64,000 nt of DNA from assembly GCA_950022655.1 (NCBI GenBank), contig OX465582.1, positions 96,858,704-96,922,703 of the forward strand. The letters run 5' to 3'. A model generated the notes under the pieces. The model saw only the letters and a program-made list of their open reading frames with translations. It was not told the origin of the DNA and ran no database searches. This document shows positions 53,769-64,000 of this stretch, piece by piece. A program made the translations under genes and the position numbers. The DNA is from Alentia gelatinosa (Eukaryota > Annelida > Polychaeta > Phyllodocida > Polynoidae). Every line of letters begins with the position of its first letter. Position 1 is the stretch's first letter.

Positions 53769-54327
53769 AGCTACAGAAACCCTGAGAAGCTCGGTGACTG
53801 TTGGGTGTGATCGATACGAGAGGGAGGGTTGTAGTCTCAAGGCACTGGGTTGGACTTTACCAGGCACCTCTACGATTGGGTTCGCTCACAGATCCTCAGA
53901 AGCCGGAAAATAATTCATTGAACCGGTGTCTGCCTCGTAGAAGACTTGACGCAGAGAGGTCTTTGAAATGGTCCAGTCTGTGTAATAAAGTCAGGCTTGG
54001 CGAGCTGCTCATTTCGATAATGTTGCACCTAATTCACTCAGACACAGCAGCCACACCCAGAAAGACACAAAGAAACCTGTTCAATCCTTCTCTTTGTAAC
54101 ATTCGGTTTTCTGAGAAGTAGCCGCTAATTGTGTGAGGTCGAAAAATTGGATGAAATTTTATTTTATTTTATCCTGTACATTTGTTCACAGTCAAACTCT
54201 GTGTACAAACGAAATCAAACTCTTTTGGTTTTTAATTCTAAAAAACACACGGATCATGAGATATTCTTTGTCTTAAACACATAGGCATATATCTTAAAAT
54301 GGTGAATATATTGGTGTGATTTTGTTT
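53769..54327. other. spacer
   Basis: Open plus frame 53801-54121 has no recognised motif. Otherwise nothing. Confidence 0.4.
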
Positions 54328-54485
54328 ATATGTAATGAATCTATTTTAGGCGCATTGTTTCCTGTATCCAACGCCCATAGAGTATTTAGGAAACATACTC
54401 AATGGGGGATTCTGTCACAAAGGCTAGCCTATTATTGTGATTCCGTAATATGTAATGAATCTATTTTAGGCGCATTGTTTCCTGT
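54328..54485. repeat. 37-base direct repeats flanking a foldback-module fragment
   Basis: ATGTAATGAATCTATTTTAG plus GCGCATTGTTTCCTGT occurs at 54328-54365 and again at 54448-54485. Between them is AACGCCCATAGAGTATTTAG with ACTCAATGGGGGAT, a diverged piece of the module seen at 58600-58680. Confidence 0.8.
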
Positions 54486-57240
54486 CTTGTTAACATCATG
54501 GAGGCGGTCTTTAAATATGTCACATTTGTTAGATATCTTTATAGATTTCATTTTTCATAATAAGTCCATGTCGGAAATGTCACACGATCCAATTTGTAAT
54601 CAGTATAAAAGCAAAGAAGTATATATATGTCACATTACGATCATTGCATCATTGCCTATACACTACCAGGTTATACACTAAATCACAAGGTATGGCAAAG
54701 ATGTAACTCTGTTCGAATCAGGAACTTCCAGTAATCACTTTTGCTTCATTTCATAGCGGGGATTTTTAAAGCCCCGCCCCTCACACAGAGGTAAGCCACG
54801 CCTAGTTTGTACCTGCTGACAAGACACAGAAATAAACCCACACATGTCTGATCCTATAACATGAAGAAAAACTTCGTATTTTCATACTGGGACCAAATGA
54901 GTGGCATGTACTCTCAACCTGGCACATAGATTAACGAAAAGGTTGGCAATGTTAAGGTGCACCGATCGGTATTTGTACATATACCCTCCCCTCTCTGTCA
55001 CAAAAAAAAGAAGCAAAAATCCCTTTGGTAAAGAAGTTAAGCATTGATTAGGGAGGCAACATTAGAAGTGCAGAAACCACGATTCAGTGTATGATTATCG
55101 ATCGGCAAAAACTTTTGTCATCTCAGGTGCGTATACATGTGTCTTTTTGTGTGTGCTTGGCTGGTGGTGGTTCAGGTGAGGGTGGGGCATGGGGTGATGG
55201 TCGGGTTGGTGGTGGTGGTGTCTGTGTGTGGGGGTAGGGGGGGGGGGGGGCGTACGTGTCTCTACCTGTATGACAGTAGTAAGGAATGATTAATTAATAG
55301 GTTAGGGCGGAGGCCAAGGCGGACTGATTGATCCTACCAAGATAGAATACAACCCACAGGTGCGGGGTAGACAAGGCGACGAGGGTGAAAGTACCACCCC
55401 AAGCCAGGGAGGGACACTGTCCTCGAGCAATACGGAAGCTGGGGAGGGTTATGAACCCCGTGTTTATTTATGTACATGAACTATCCTGTCTCCATCACGC
55501 ATAAATCAACGAATATACATAATGTGCCCTTTTCTGATTAAATTCTTTATTGATTCAATTGTCTTTACAAAATTTAGGTCTTATCTTTTTATACGATCCT
55601 AAATAAAGAAACAGCCCACCAGCCTTACGGCAGGTTTTCTTCGGCCAGCCCTTCCTATTTTCTTTTTACATTTTCCATGTTATGACACATATCATTGTTC
55701 ATATGGTTACACAAATCCCGCTAAAATAGTCATAAGTGATTATGGTATCGTCCTATATTAACTTTCGATGATATACATAGTTATAATTTTTTTCCCTTTT
55801 TCGCATCGACTTTCCATAGGCGAGAAACAAGTCGATATTCATTGATATGGAAAATGATTATCATTTCAGGTGATGAGACATTACTTTACCTGTACTCTCA
55901 ACACTCCAGTCCCCCTCCCCTATTCCGCCTCACCCCCTCCCACCTTCCTCCCACCCACCCCCTAACCTTTCTGCGCATCCCCAGCTCAGTCTCAAAGACA
56001 AGGCGTAGCGGTGAAGAGCCCCCTCTGGCCTGTCTTGATGGACATGACCTTGGGGCTGACCTTCAGCTGGATGTATTAGGCAGACGACAACAAGGAAGAC
56101 GAACTCTGAAGGCATCTAGTGCTTTGTTGGCGGCCTGTGCTTGGAGAGCAGCGGGTTCATACGCCAGCGCTTGGAGATGAACTGGTTGGCCCCCGCAATG
56201 ATTGTACTGAGGCGTAACCTATTGGATCCTGTGTCTGATACATGAGTCATAATGTGATCTGAGCCACCGCAGACATTGGGCTCTTTTAGGTATGGAGAGC
56301 CAAGTTGACACTTGGTAAGCAATTCCAGGTGTGTTTGGATCAGTTATAGCCAGGAAGAAAAGGGAACTAGGAAACAGAACACTAAAAAGTTAAAGATGGG
56401 CGTTTTTTAGGAACGGGATATTACAAGTGATGTTTACGATATAGAGCGATATAGTATTATGTATACGAATAATGCATTCCTTCTTCGTCAGCGTTGCCAA
56501 ACTTTGACTAATGATTGATTGAATATTCCTGATCAGGACTACACAGGGGCGGATCATTGGTTGAGGTTGAAAAACAAGGTTTAGGCTTTTAGCTAACCTC
56601 GGAATGCACTATCATTATTGTCGACTTTTATGAAATATTCGTTGGACACTTTTATAAGGGGGAAAGGAAACGAAATCGAGAATATGCAAAATGTCAGAAA
56701 AATACAAGAAAAGTAGAATAAGATGAATTAGACAGGTTCTTAGTTGCAAATTATAGGATAAAACAAAACAAAATTAAAAGATGGAGCAATGTGAACAAAC
56801 CACGATACTTTAGAGATGATGTGCTGGTATATGCAACGACACTCCAATGTCTACTACAAATGTAGGAAATTCTAAAACTGAGCACTGTATTTGAAAAAAT
56901 GTCGATGAAATAAAAATTTGGTGAAAAAAAGAGCAAGATGTCTGTCACTAATCATATTTTGTAACCATTTCATTGTATTAAGCTCCAGCATTCCATACCC
57001 TTCCTCGGACGTATGCTTAAACGTAAATCAACGGATTTAAAACTAATAAATGCATCGAGACTGAAATGCATGCATCTCCATGAACTCATCTGATTGATCA
57101 GGTTTTGGGTTGAAAACTAGGAATAACAAAGTGAAAATAGGTAAAAGGGAAGCTTTAAGGGACACCCCCTCCCCTCAACCACACCCCTTGTCTGTCTTTC
57201 TCTGAATGCATAATAAAGTACATAAGAGACACTCAGTGAC
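54486..57240. other. spacer with unassigned coding-like stretch
   Basis: Mostly AT-rich spacer with a 14-base G run near 55237-55250. At about 55990-56322 both strands have moderately GC-rich open frames (for example minus 56116-56322, with ANQFISKRWRMNPLLSKH). I do not recognise a family and cannot place splice sites, so no gene is called. Confidence 0.4.
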
Positions 57241-57319
57241 CTGTAATAAGAGGGATCATCATTAAATTGATGATAGATGCAAACCGCATAATATCAAGCA
57301 GAGCCAGAAGTTATAGAGA

Positions 57320-57560
57320 TCAGAAACCAGTATCGCGAATGTGTGAAAAGTGTAAAAAAAAGAGTACAAAATGTAAAGCATATTCTTTCTGAATGCCAAG
57401 TGCAAAGTATTGCATGTATCAGAAGTTAATTTGGAGAGAATTATGTAAAATATGTATCTGTAAAACATTACCATAATACAAGCGAAAATGAAAAGATAAG
57501 GCAAATACTATTTATAAAACCTATATACCACATGGAAGATAGAAAAAAAGTGCTACTAAC
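57320..57560 (+). pseudogene. probable LINE 3' end
   Basis: CEKCKKKSTKCK and a following basic stretch with YIPHGR, then AATCTCTTTGAATCTTTGAA at the end near 57790, resemble the terminal zinc-finger region and short-repeat tail of LINEs. It is highly degenerate, so this is tentative. Confidence 0.35.
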
Positions 57561-57791
57561 AATAAACACCTATGTCCAAAATGTTTATCATGTAACAGCA
57601 AACGCAAACTCAACTAAAAACTGTTGACAAAAATGTATTATTACATTAGCCAGATAAAATCTCTTTGAAAGTGCTACTAACAATAAACACCTATGTCCAA
57701 AATGTTTATCATGTAACAGCAAACGCAAACTCAACTAAAAACTGTTGACAAAAATGTATTATTACATTAGCCAGATAAAATCTCTTTGAAT
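57550..57791. repeat. 121-base tandem duplication
   Basis: GTGCTACTAACAATAAACAC starts at 57550 and again at 57671. The two units look identical through ATAAAATCTCTTTGAA, so the duplication is recent. Confidence 0.95.
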
Positions 57792-57820
57792 CTTTGAACA
57801 CCCTTGGAGAATAGGTTTTA

Positions 57821-58085
57821 TTTCATTCTAACATTGGGAACTCATTCTCCATGCCCATATGAGTATTGCACTTCGTTCTCCATGGTCTATATATCCTGGG
57901 TACTGTGCATTCTTTTAGTGTGTACATGGGGAAGATAAATACAAGCAACTCATTTTGGTCAAAATCGTTGTTCTCCAACTCGTTTGAATGCTACTTGATA
58001 ATCACTCATCTGTTCATATTACTTCGCACTAAACTCGTGGATAACAACGATTTTGACCAAAACTTGTTGGTTTCTTCTTTAATAC
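57821..58085 (+). repeat. two-part foldback element, 13948-type
   Basis: ATTCTAACATTGGGAACTCA and CTCCATGCCC, then GGGGAAGATAAATACA and hairpin arms TTTTGGTCAAAATCGTTG and CAACGATTTTGACCAAAA. The tip is shortened by deletion. Confidence 0.75.
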
Positions 58086-58273
58086 TTAAATGAGCGTATG
58101 GAACCGATCAGGGTTTGGGTTGAAAACCAGGCATAAAAAAGTGAAAATAGGTAAAAGGGAAGCTTTCAGGGACCCTCCCCCCCCCCCCCCCCACCCCAAA
58201 CACACACACAGATACCTCACTTCTCTGCCCATGTCTGGCTTTCTCTGAACAAACCCTTGTAGAACAGTTTATA

Positions 58274-58553
58274 CTTTATCTCACCCAAGTGTTTTTCTCC
58301 ATAGCCTTAACGTTAGGAGCTCATACTCCACGGCCGTGAAGGTAGTGAACCCAATACTCAATGGCTTATTGGGTGATTACTTTTATTAATCAATAATATA
58401 CTGGGTGAGATAAAATCAGAAACCCACTCGATGAAAACAACGAGTTTAAAAAAAAAAAATTCACTCACCTTCGCTTGTGAATTACTCCGCAGCCAAAGTC
58501 GGTAGAGTACGGAGTGGGACCAAGTTATTCTCATCTCGTGAGTTTCCTTCTAA
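58274..58553 (+). repeat. two-part foldback element, CACGGCCGTGAA type
   Basis: TTTATCTCACCC, CCATAGCCTTAACGTTAGGA, CACGGCCGTGAAG, then GGGTGAGATAAAATCAGAAA. The hairpin half keeps CCCACTCGATG and CTCACCTTCGCTTGTGAATT but has an A-run replacement in the left arm. Confidence 0.8.
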
Positions 58554-58849
58554 TTATCTCACCCCAGATATTTTTTCTCCATAGACTTAACATTGGGAAC
58601 TCGTATCTAACGCCCATTAGATATTTATGAAAAATATCCAATGGGGGATAATGTCACAAATGTTAGCCCATTAGTCAATAGTAAGGGTGAGATGAATTCA
58701 GAAACCCATTCAAGTTTAAGGTCAGAGCTCGATCCCATCTCATTTGAATCACGTAGTAATTCACTCGGCTTCGCCTTGTGAATTACTACGTGATTCAAAC
58801 TCGATGGGATACGGGCTCAGACCCTAAACTTTCATGGGTTTCCACTATA
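58554..58849 (+). repeat. two-part foldback element, GAGCTCGATCCC type
   Basis: TTATCTCACCCCAG, CCATAGACTTAACATTGGGA, then GGGTGAGATGAATTCAG. Hairpin arms are TCAGAGCTCGATCCCATCTC with TTTGAATCACGTAGTAATTC, and the partner GAATTACTACGTGATTCAAA with GATGGGATACGGGCTCAGA. The tip is ACTCGGCTTCGCCTTGTGA. Confidence 0.9.
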
Positions 58850-59700
58850 TAAACTATCCTAGAACTTGTTCCCACGCGTTAAGGTGGGCAAATCGTTCTC
58901 ACCCTGTACAGGCCCATGCACGCAGTGTGTGGCAGATTGATTGTCCGGCAAGTTGGCTTCTCAGAGCGGTAATTACTGTGTGTTGTGTCCAGTGTCTGCT
59001 CTATGGGTGTAAACGGTGCGTGGGGAGGGATGTGGTGGAGGGCACCTGACAGGAATGATGTGCCGGGCAGTGGTCAGTGTCTGTACTCCGAGTCTCTCAC
59101 CCCACAAATCGGTGCAGTCATGTCACGCTATGTCGAAACCAACGCCGTTAGACCAAAACCTGCTTAACTGTAAAGTTAACTATATAGACCTGTATATCTC
59201 TGTATATATGTATACATCATGCATCTTTATGTATATGTATTGTATATGTCCTTGGAGAGCATTGGCTGAAAAGCATATAAATTATAATATATATCTTATT
59301 CATGAATCTTCCGTCGATAAAGACTTTTTAAAGAAAATACAAAAAAAAAAAAAAAATTCCTCACCACATTGCTTCCTGGATTACAACAAATGAAGACCTA
59401 TTCCGAATCTAATATCTTCAAAGCTTCTCCTCATAGACATTTTATTTCTTGTGATTTTAAAGAGAAGGTCTCAGAACTTAGCTTTATCTTAAAATTTCTG
59501 ATCATGATTTCTGCAAGGAAAAGATAAAAGAATAATACCCAAAATACATCGGCGAAACAATACTAACAGCGATCAATACGCATTTGAATATTGCTTTTCT
59601 CCCAAATGATAAAGTATAATGTAATGCATGCAGTGATTTTACACCATGGCGACATAATCATACTGCGCAAAATTACCCGGTTGCCAAACCAAGGAGTGAA
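58850..59700. other. spacer
   Basis: No recognised gene. There is an A run near 59341-59355. The frames here are short and overlapping. Confidence 0.4.
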
Positions 59701-60060
59701 AAGTCAACATCCAGTGCGTGTCTTCGGGTCAGAGAGGTCAGATTTCGGGGGTGGGACCATATGGACACGACGTGGTCCACTAGGGGTGGTCATGTGGTCA
59801 GGGGGGTCCTGACACGTCCACACTGACCGCACGCCTCTCCACGGTCCAATGACCGCGTGGCAGTGAGAGCAGTTGTCACGGCGGCTGTGGTCAAGCAGGG
59901 TCACTCCACGGCACCCAATCTCGACAGGTGTAATTACATTGTTGTGGTCATCGGCTGTGGTCATCTCACAGGTCACGTGAATGGTCAGTAGGCAGGTGAG
60001 CGGTCAGTGGTCAAGGAGGGACCAACAGGTGCTTGTGAGGGGAGACTGGGGTCAGTAGCC
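59700..60060. promoter_or_regulatory. GGTCA/TGACC-dense segment
   Basis: The pentamer GGTCA or its complement appears many times, often as GTGGTCA, in a GC-richer block than its surroundings. It could be a diverged short repeat or a cluster of nuclear-receptor half sites. The function is inferred only from motif density. Confidence 0.3.
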
Positions 60061-60752
60061 GTAGACGCACGTCCAGTACAAACCCCTCAGGGCCAATGCT
60101 CCGACGCCAATTACTATGCGATACTTCATTACCAAGGAGCGCAAAATTGCCACTGATTACAGTCTTTAAGTTTATGACTAAAATGTGAAAATTCCGTTTT
60201 GTAGCATGACCCCTTGGGGCGAATAGTGATGAACCTTTCTCGTTTATTCTGTGGCTTTTCAGTTTGGTACATTCATATTTATTGACTTTCTCACGCCATG
60301 TATTTCTAAGAGATGTTCTGAAATTATCGTAATATTTTCGAGGAAAAATTCCCTAACTTTTTCGATATCAATTAGTATAATTTTCAGCTTACCTTAGCAT
60401 TACTTCGTGGTCAATTCCTATCAATGATAACCCTTCCCTCTGTGCTATTATCACCACTTCTTTGTGATTTCATGAAAACGTTTTTTTCAACGGTGAGGTG
60501 AATTGATATTAGATATTGGTAACAAGTAAATATTCCAAAAAATTTATTTGTTTCCACAAACAAACAAGTGACTTAAAATCAGATAAGTGAATTGGTTTAA
60601 GTTTTTGATAACAGCCGTGATGTATTACATCTGGCAATATCCCTAAGAGTCATATTGAATTGTGATATTATAGGAAAAAATACAAACGAAAATATTAAAC
60701 CAGGTCTGTATTAATATATAGCCTACACATTACAGTCATTTATGTATGTAAG
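60061..60752. other. spacer
   Basis: AT-rich, nothing recognised. Confidence 0.4.
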
Positions 60753-60956
60753 ATGCACACCATTGTGATCTATGCATCATTTCTATACACTTCTACGTGC
60801 CTGTCACTGGGAGAGCTCTGTGAAAATCAACAGAAGAATATGGCCATATGTGAGGCACAATGCCTGTCGACACTTCAACATGCACTCATGTCATCCCACC
60901 GTCAACAACAACAAAACCCCGAACGTAAATGTTGTCCTACAAAAGATTCAGCTCAG
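60753..60956 (+). CDS. candidate first exon of a secreted Cys-rich protein
   Basis: Sixty-eight codons starting ATG and ending GCTCAG before the donor-like GTAAAT, phase 0. The start MHTIVIYASFLYTSTCLSLG looks like a signal peptide, then LCENQQKNMAICEAQCLS, a Gln-rich stretch and RKCCPTK. The spacing of cysteines suggests an extracellular domain, but I do not recognise the family. No downstream exon was found in the window. It could be chance. Confidence 0.3.
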
Positions 60957-61116
60957 GTAAATACTCATTACCCTTAACTCAATCACTGCTGATTGGTACC
61001 TTAATTGGGGAATACCTCCAGGGCATGTCATGGCTTTCTCCATGGACAGCCAGTCTCCAGTTACTGTTACCTATCAAGGAGGCCCCTGACAACCACCACT
61101 CATCTCTCTAACGCAG

Positions 61117-61144
61117 AGGTCACGTCCCTTGACCTTGGAGGTCA
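61117..61144. promoter_or_regulatory. AGGTCA-n7-TGACCT inverted pair plus third half site
   Basis: AGGTCA at 61117-61122, TGACCT at 61130-61135 and AGGTCA at 61139-61144. Canonical nuclear-receptor half sites, about 160 bases after the candidate secreted-protein exon. Whether they are bound is unknown. Confidence 0.3.
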
Positions 61145-61312
61145 CCACGGAGGGCGACCTTGGTTGGGGACGCCACAATCGATGGATCAGGTCACGTGAT
61201 AGCTCGTGACGACGTCAGGGTCAGTGTCGTGACAAATGTGTCGATTTCCTCAAGCGTAGGATGTCAGTCACTTCAGGATAGGGTTGTGAAATCACGTCTT
61301 GAACGTGAAGAG

Positions 61313-61690
61313 TCCAGGGTGTATTTTAGTAGTGACGATCATTGATAGTGACCATTTCTATTGGTCGACGAAAACGATGTAGGTTTTTCTCCTCATAGCC
61401 CATTTCTATTGGCCATCACCGATATACAATCAGGAACCACCGACGGACCTTAGCACTGCTGGCGCCAAATGGAAATAGGCTATTAGGAAAACACAACAAA
61501 TTTACACCGTTTTTGTCGGCCAATGGAAAAGGGCCTATAGTATAGTGACCGTTTCCGTTGCATAGTCGAACACACACCTGGTCATGTATGGCACAACTAT
61601 ATCCAAATAGGTCTGAGACCATCAGTGATCGTTTCAACCCGGCAAGTCTATGCAACATCTTGTCTATTAAACACCTGCCTGGGAGGTTTT
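61313..61690. repeat. MITE relative of 29088-29264 with terminal hairpin
   Basis: Shares TAGTGACGATC, ATAGTGACCGTTTCCGTTGC and TATATCCAAATAGGTCT with the intron 5 copy, with extra sequence in the middle. It ends in a small hairpin, CTTGTCTATTAAA and TTTAATAGACAAG. Confidence 0.7.
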
Positions 61691-61724
61691 TAATAGACAA
61701 GGTGGTCAAACGATAGTCCTACGA

Positions 61725-62018
61725 CTTATCTCACCCCGGTATTTTTCTCCATAGGCTTAACGTTAGGAACTCGTACTTCACGGCCGTGAAAGTATTGTAC
61801 CCAATACTCAATGGCTAATTTGGCGAGTCATTCCAGGAATAAATGATGTTATACGGGGTGAGATAAAATCAGAAACCCACTCGATGAGAATAACTTGGTC
61901 TGCACTCCACCTCGTTTGACCGCTACGTAATTCACTCAGCTTCGCTTCGTAGCTTACTCCGCAGTCAAACTCGGTGGAGTACGGGCCAAGTTATTCTCAT
62001 CACGTGGGTTTCCCTCTA
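61725..62018 (+). repeat. two-part foldback element, CACGGCCGTGAA type, intact
   Basis: CTTATCTCACCCCGG, CCATAGGCTTAACGTTAGGA, CACGGCCGTGAAAG, then GGGTGAGATAAAATCAGAAA. Hairpin arms are GAGAATAACTTGG with ACTCCACCTCGTTTGACCGC, and partners GCAGTCAAACTCGGTGGAGT with CCAAGTTATTCTC. The tip is CACTCAGCTTCGCTTCGTAG. Confidence 0.9.
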
Positions 62019-62255
62019 ATCATTATGTCTATACGAAGTTAAACGGAGTGGATCGGCATATCATTTATTCTCGCATGCTAAGCAAATAAAAAAGCGGTGC
62101 AATTCCCTAAAGAAAAAAAGGGAAGGAACACCCCATGGATTATACTGGGCGGTTCCACTGCACATAATTTCAAGACATTTACACTCTACTCTTTGTTGCT
62201 GATGTTTATACAGACCCACAAATTGCATGTTACTTCAAATATTTGGATACCTTTT

Positions 62256-62567
62256 ATTATCCTACCCCTAATAAAAAACTCCATAGGCTTAACATTGGGT
62301 CACTGTATTCAGTCTGGAGTTCAGAAAAATGAAAAATATCGCTCTAGTGGGATAAACTTCACAAATGACGTCATCTGTTAATGTAGAAGTAATTTAGACG
62401 GGAGGGGTAGGATAAATTCTAAACCAAACTCGAGTTAGTCATGTTATTGTTCATTGCACTCCGGCAATATCGAGTATTACTGCTTTCGGCTTCGCCTTGC
62501 GCAGTAATACGCGATCTTGCCGTCGTGCATTAAACAACAACACGACTAACTCTTGTTTGGTTTCTCC
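62256..62567 (+). repeat. two-part foldback element, TTTATCCTACC type with unrelated arms
   Basis: TATTATCCTACCCCTAATAA, CCATAGGCTTAACATTGGGT, then GGGGTAGGATAAATTC. The hairpin has arms CCAAACTCGAGTTAGTCATG with TTATTGTTCATTGCAC, and partners GTGCATTAAACAACAAC with CGACTAACTCTTGTTTGG. The tip is TTTCGGCTTCGCCTTGCGCA. Confidence 0.88.
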
Positions 62568-64000
62568 ATATTACCGCACCACAATTCACCTTTGGTTTCA
62601 TTCCATATCGCAAATACATTGCTATAATTTCCTTCCCCTACTTACATACTGATATCCTTTGATAATATTCCACATTTGCATATGGAGATGATACATTCTG
62701 TCCCCCAAGACTATTGACATTTTCTGAGGGTGTCATTGAACATGTCATTGAACATGTTAATTACATGTATAAGTGATTAATGGAATGCTTACGCCTGCAT
62801 GGTCATTACTGTCCCCATCAATCTACGCGCACCCAATATGATATGTTTAACATGGCCATATTTAATGTGGCTATCAAGCATCATTTGTATAGAAACGCCA
62901 AATATCATTTTGAACAACATTTATATTTTACAAGCGACTGCATTCTCTGGAAAAAGTATGTCACCCACAAAAATAATTAAAAAAAACAAGGGAAATTGCA
63001 ATGATCACTCACGGTTTGACATAAAATATATCAATAACTAGAATCGTTCACATTACGCTGTTCTATCTATTAAAAATGCGAAAAGCATGTTCCAAATACA
63101 AATCTCCAGGCACACCTGAACAATTTCCCAATGAGAGACAAAACTACTGTAACATGTATGATTATGAATCAGAATAGGACGATATGAGGCTGTCCATATA
63201 GTTCAACATGCGAGTGACATCTGTACAAAGAGCCGACCCAATGTAAAAGAGTCAATACTGCTCATTTTCCCTGGTCGATGGAGCAGGCAGTTGCGACAAC
63301 AATCACTCTCACGAGCTCATTATCCGCAGTGTTAAAATATTAAACAGATACATATGGCTGCAGTCGATTCACGTGTTGAGTTCATGGGACAGAATCCCCT
63401 AAGCCTACGGAAGGGTGGACGGTTGACATGGATGTGGTTGTAGAAAGGAGTGAGGGTTCAACTGAGGGGGTGTTTACAGGGTATGACACGCATATCACTT
63501 AGATGTGGCACTCTGCCAGTTGCCCTCCTCTCAGCTTGTGACAACTTGATGAAGAAGCACTTGGGCATAGAACAATGAGCGATAATAGGGTTAACTTGGA
63601 AACAAAAGAGCGGAGGTCAACGGAAGGCTGCTGCCAAACGTGGCCTAAACGTGGGAAACTTGACGAAATTGTAGTTAACTGTCGTACCGTCATAGAATTA
63701 ATCATGAAAATGTGCCAGCAATGAATCTCCCGAGGCTACAGTGTGATACCGAATACAGATAATCATCCTCTATTCGGTGATAAATCAATAAAATACATTG
63801 ATTTGCTACTCTTAATGAACGTTACACGACCGAACCATCAATAGTAAACTATTATCATTTCGGCGGTCCTGTTAATGTGAAGTTCGCATGATTGACTCAC
63901 TCAAATGCTTCCAGTTGGTTGTCTGTTCTACACATTGATCTTTTCTGTGATACCCACGCGAGTTTTCCTTGAATAAAACATCGTCTCTGGATTATTAAAA
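62568..64000. other. spacer to end of window
   Basis: AT-rich, with no gene, repeat or structure that I can support. The minus frame 63499-63705 has no recognised motif. Confidence 0.4.

Noticed and set aside
55930..56322. Adjacent minus-strand frames containing ANQFISKRWRMNPLLSKH
   Set aside because: Coding-like, but no recognised family, frames change within a short distance and splice sites are unclear, so no gene was called.

Overview
The window is eukaryotic nuclear DNA, most likely from a marine or other aquatic invertebrate animal. The evidence is one gene split into eight exons by GT-AG introns, AT-rich introns and spacers, many transposon relics, and many long G or C runs. I could not assign the phylum from sequence alone. 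There are no bacterial operons, CRISPR arrays or rRNA genes, and I could not support a complete tRNA gene.

The only gene I can follow from start to stop is a plus-strand aldo-keto reductase spanning 11348-37825. Its eight exons (11348-11437, 18222-18361, 19285-19444, 20859-21032, 27567-27664, 33520-33692, 35536-35672, 37730-37825) total 1068 bases. They join in frame at canonical splice sites to give 355 residues plus a stop. The catalytic Asp57, Tyr62, Lys90 and His132 are all present. The family is the YajO or aryl-alcohol-dehydrogenase-like branch of NADPH-dependent AKRs. A weakly supported secreted-protein exon lies at 60753-60956.

Layout. 1-7100: simple repeat, a foldback element, a ruined Ty3/gypsy-type gag-protease region and a ruined L1/Tx1-like LINE fused directly to it. 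7100-11300: foldback element, degenerate tandem repeats and the AKR upstream region. 11348-37825: the AKR gene, whose introns hold four kinds of DNA-transposon derivative, an antisense LINE, a LINE 3' end, a roughly 720-base polypyrimidine tract and large palindromes. 37811-39170: a tandem array of about 630-base units that begins inside the last codons of the AKR gene. 39-44 kb: spacer with hairpin elements. 45.1-47.5 kb: minus-strand relic of a transposon-associated protein. 49.2-51.9 kb: an inverted duplicate of intron-1 sequence, two CpG-dense patches, a foldback with arms of about 95 bases and a MITE. 52.6-64 kb: mostly spacer with more foldback, pogo-like and LINE relics.

The most unusual theme is a superfamily of two-part foldback elements, with at least sixteen copies here. 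Each has a module bounded by inverted TTTATCYYACCCC-type ends, followed by a long imperfect hairpin whose tip usually carries a GGCTTCGCC-like motif. The modules are conserved, while the hairpin arms differ from copy to copy yet still pair. A second theme is a CACTA-like family (TIR CACTGCACGAAAACC, 3-bp target duplications in all four copies) packed with GGCGTATAC/GTATACGCC sites in both orientations.
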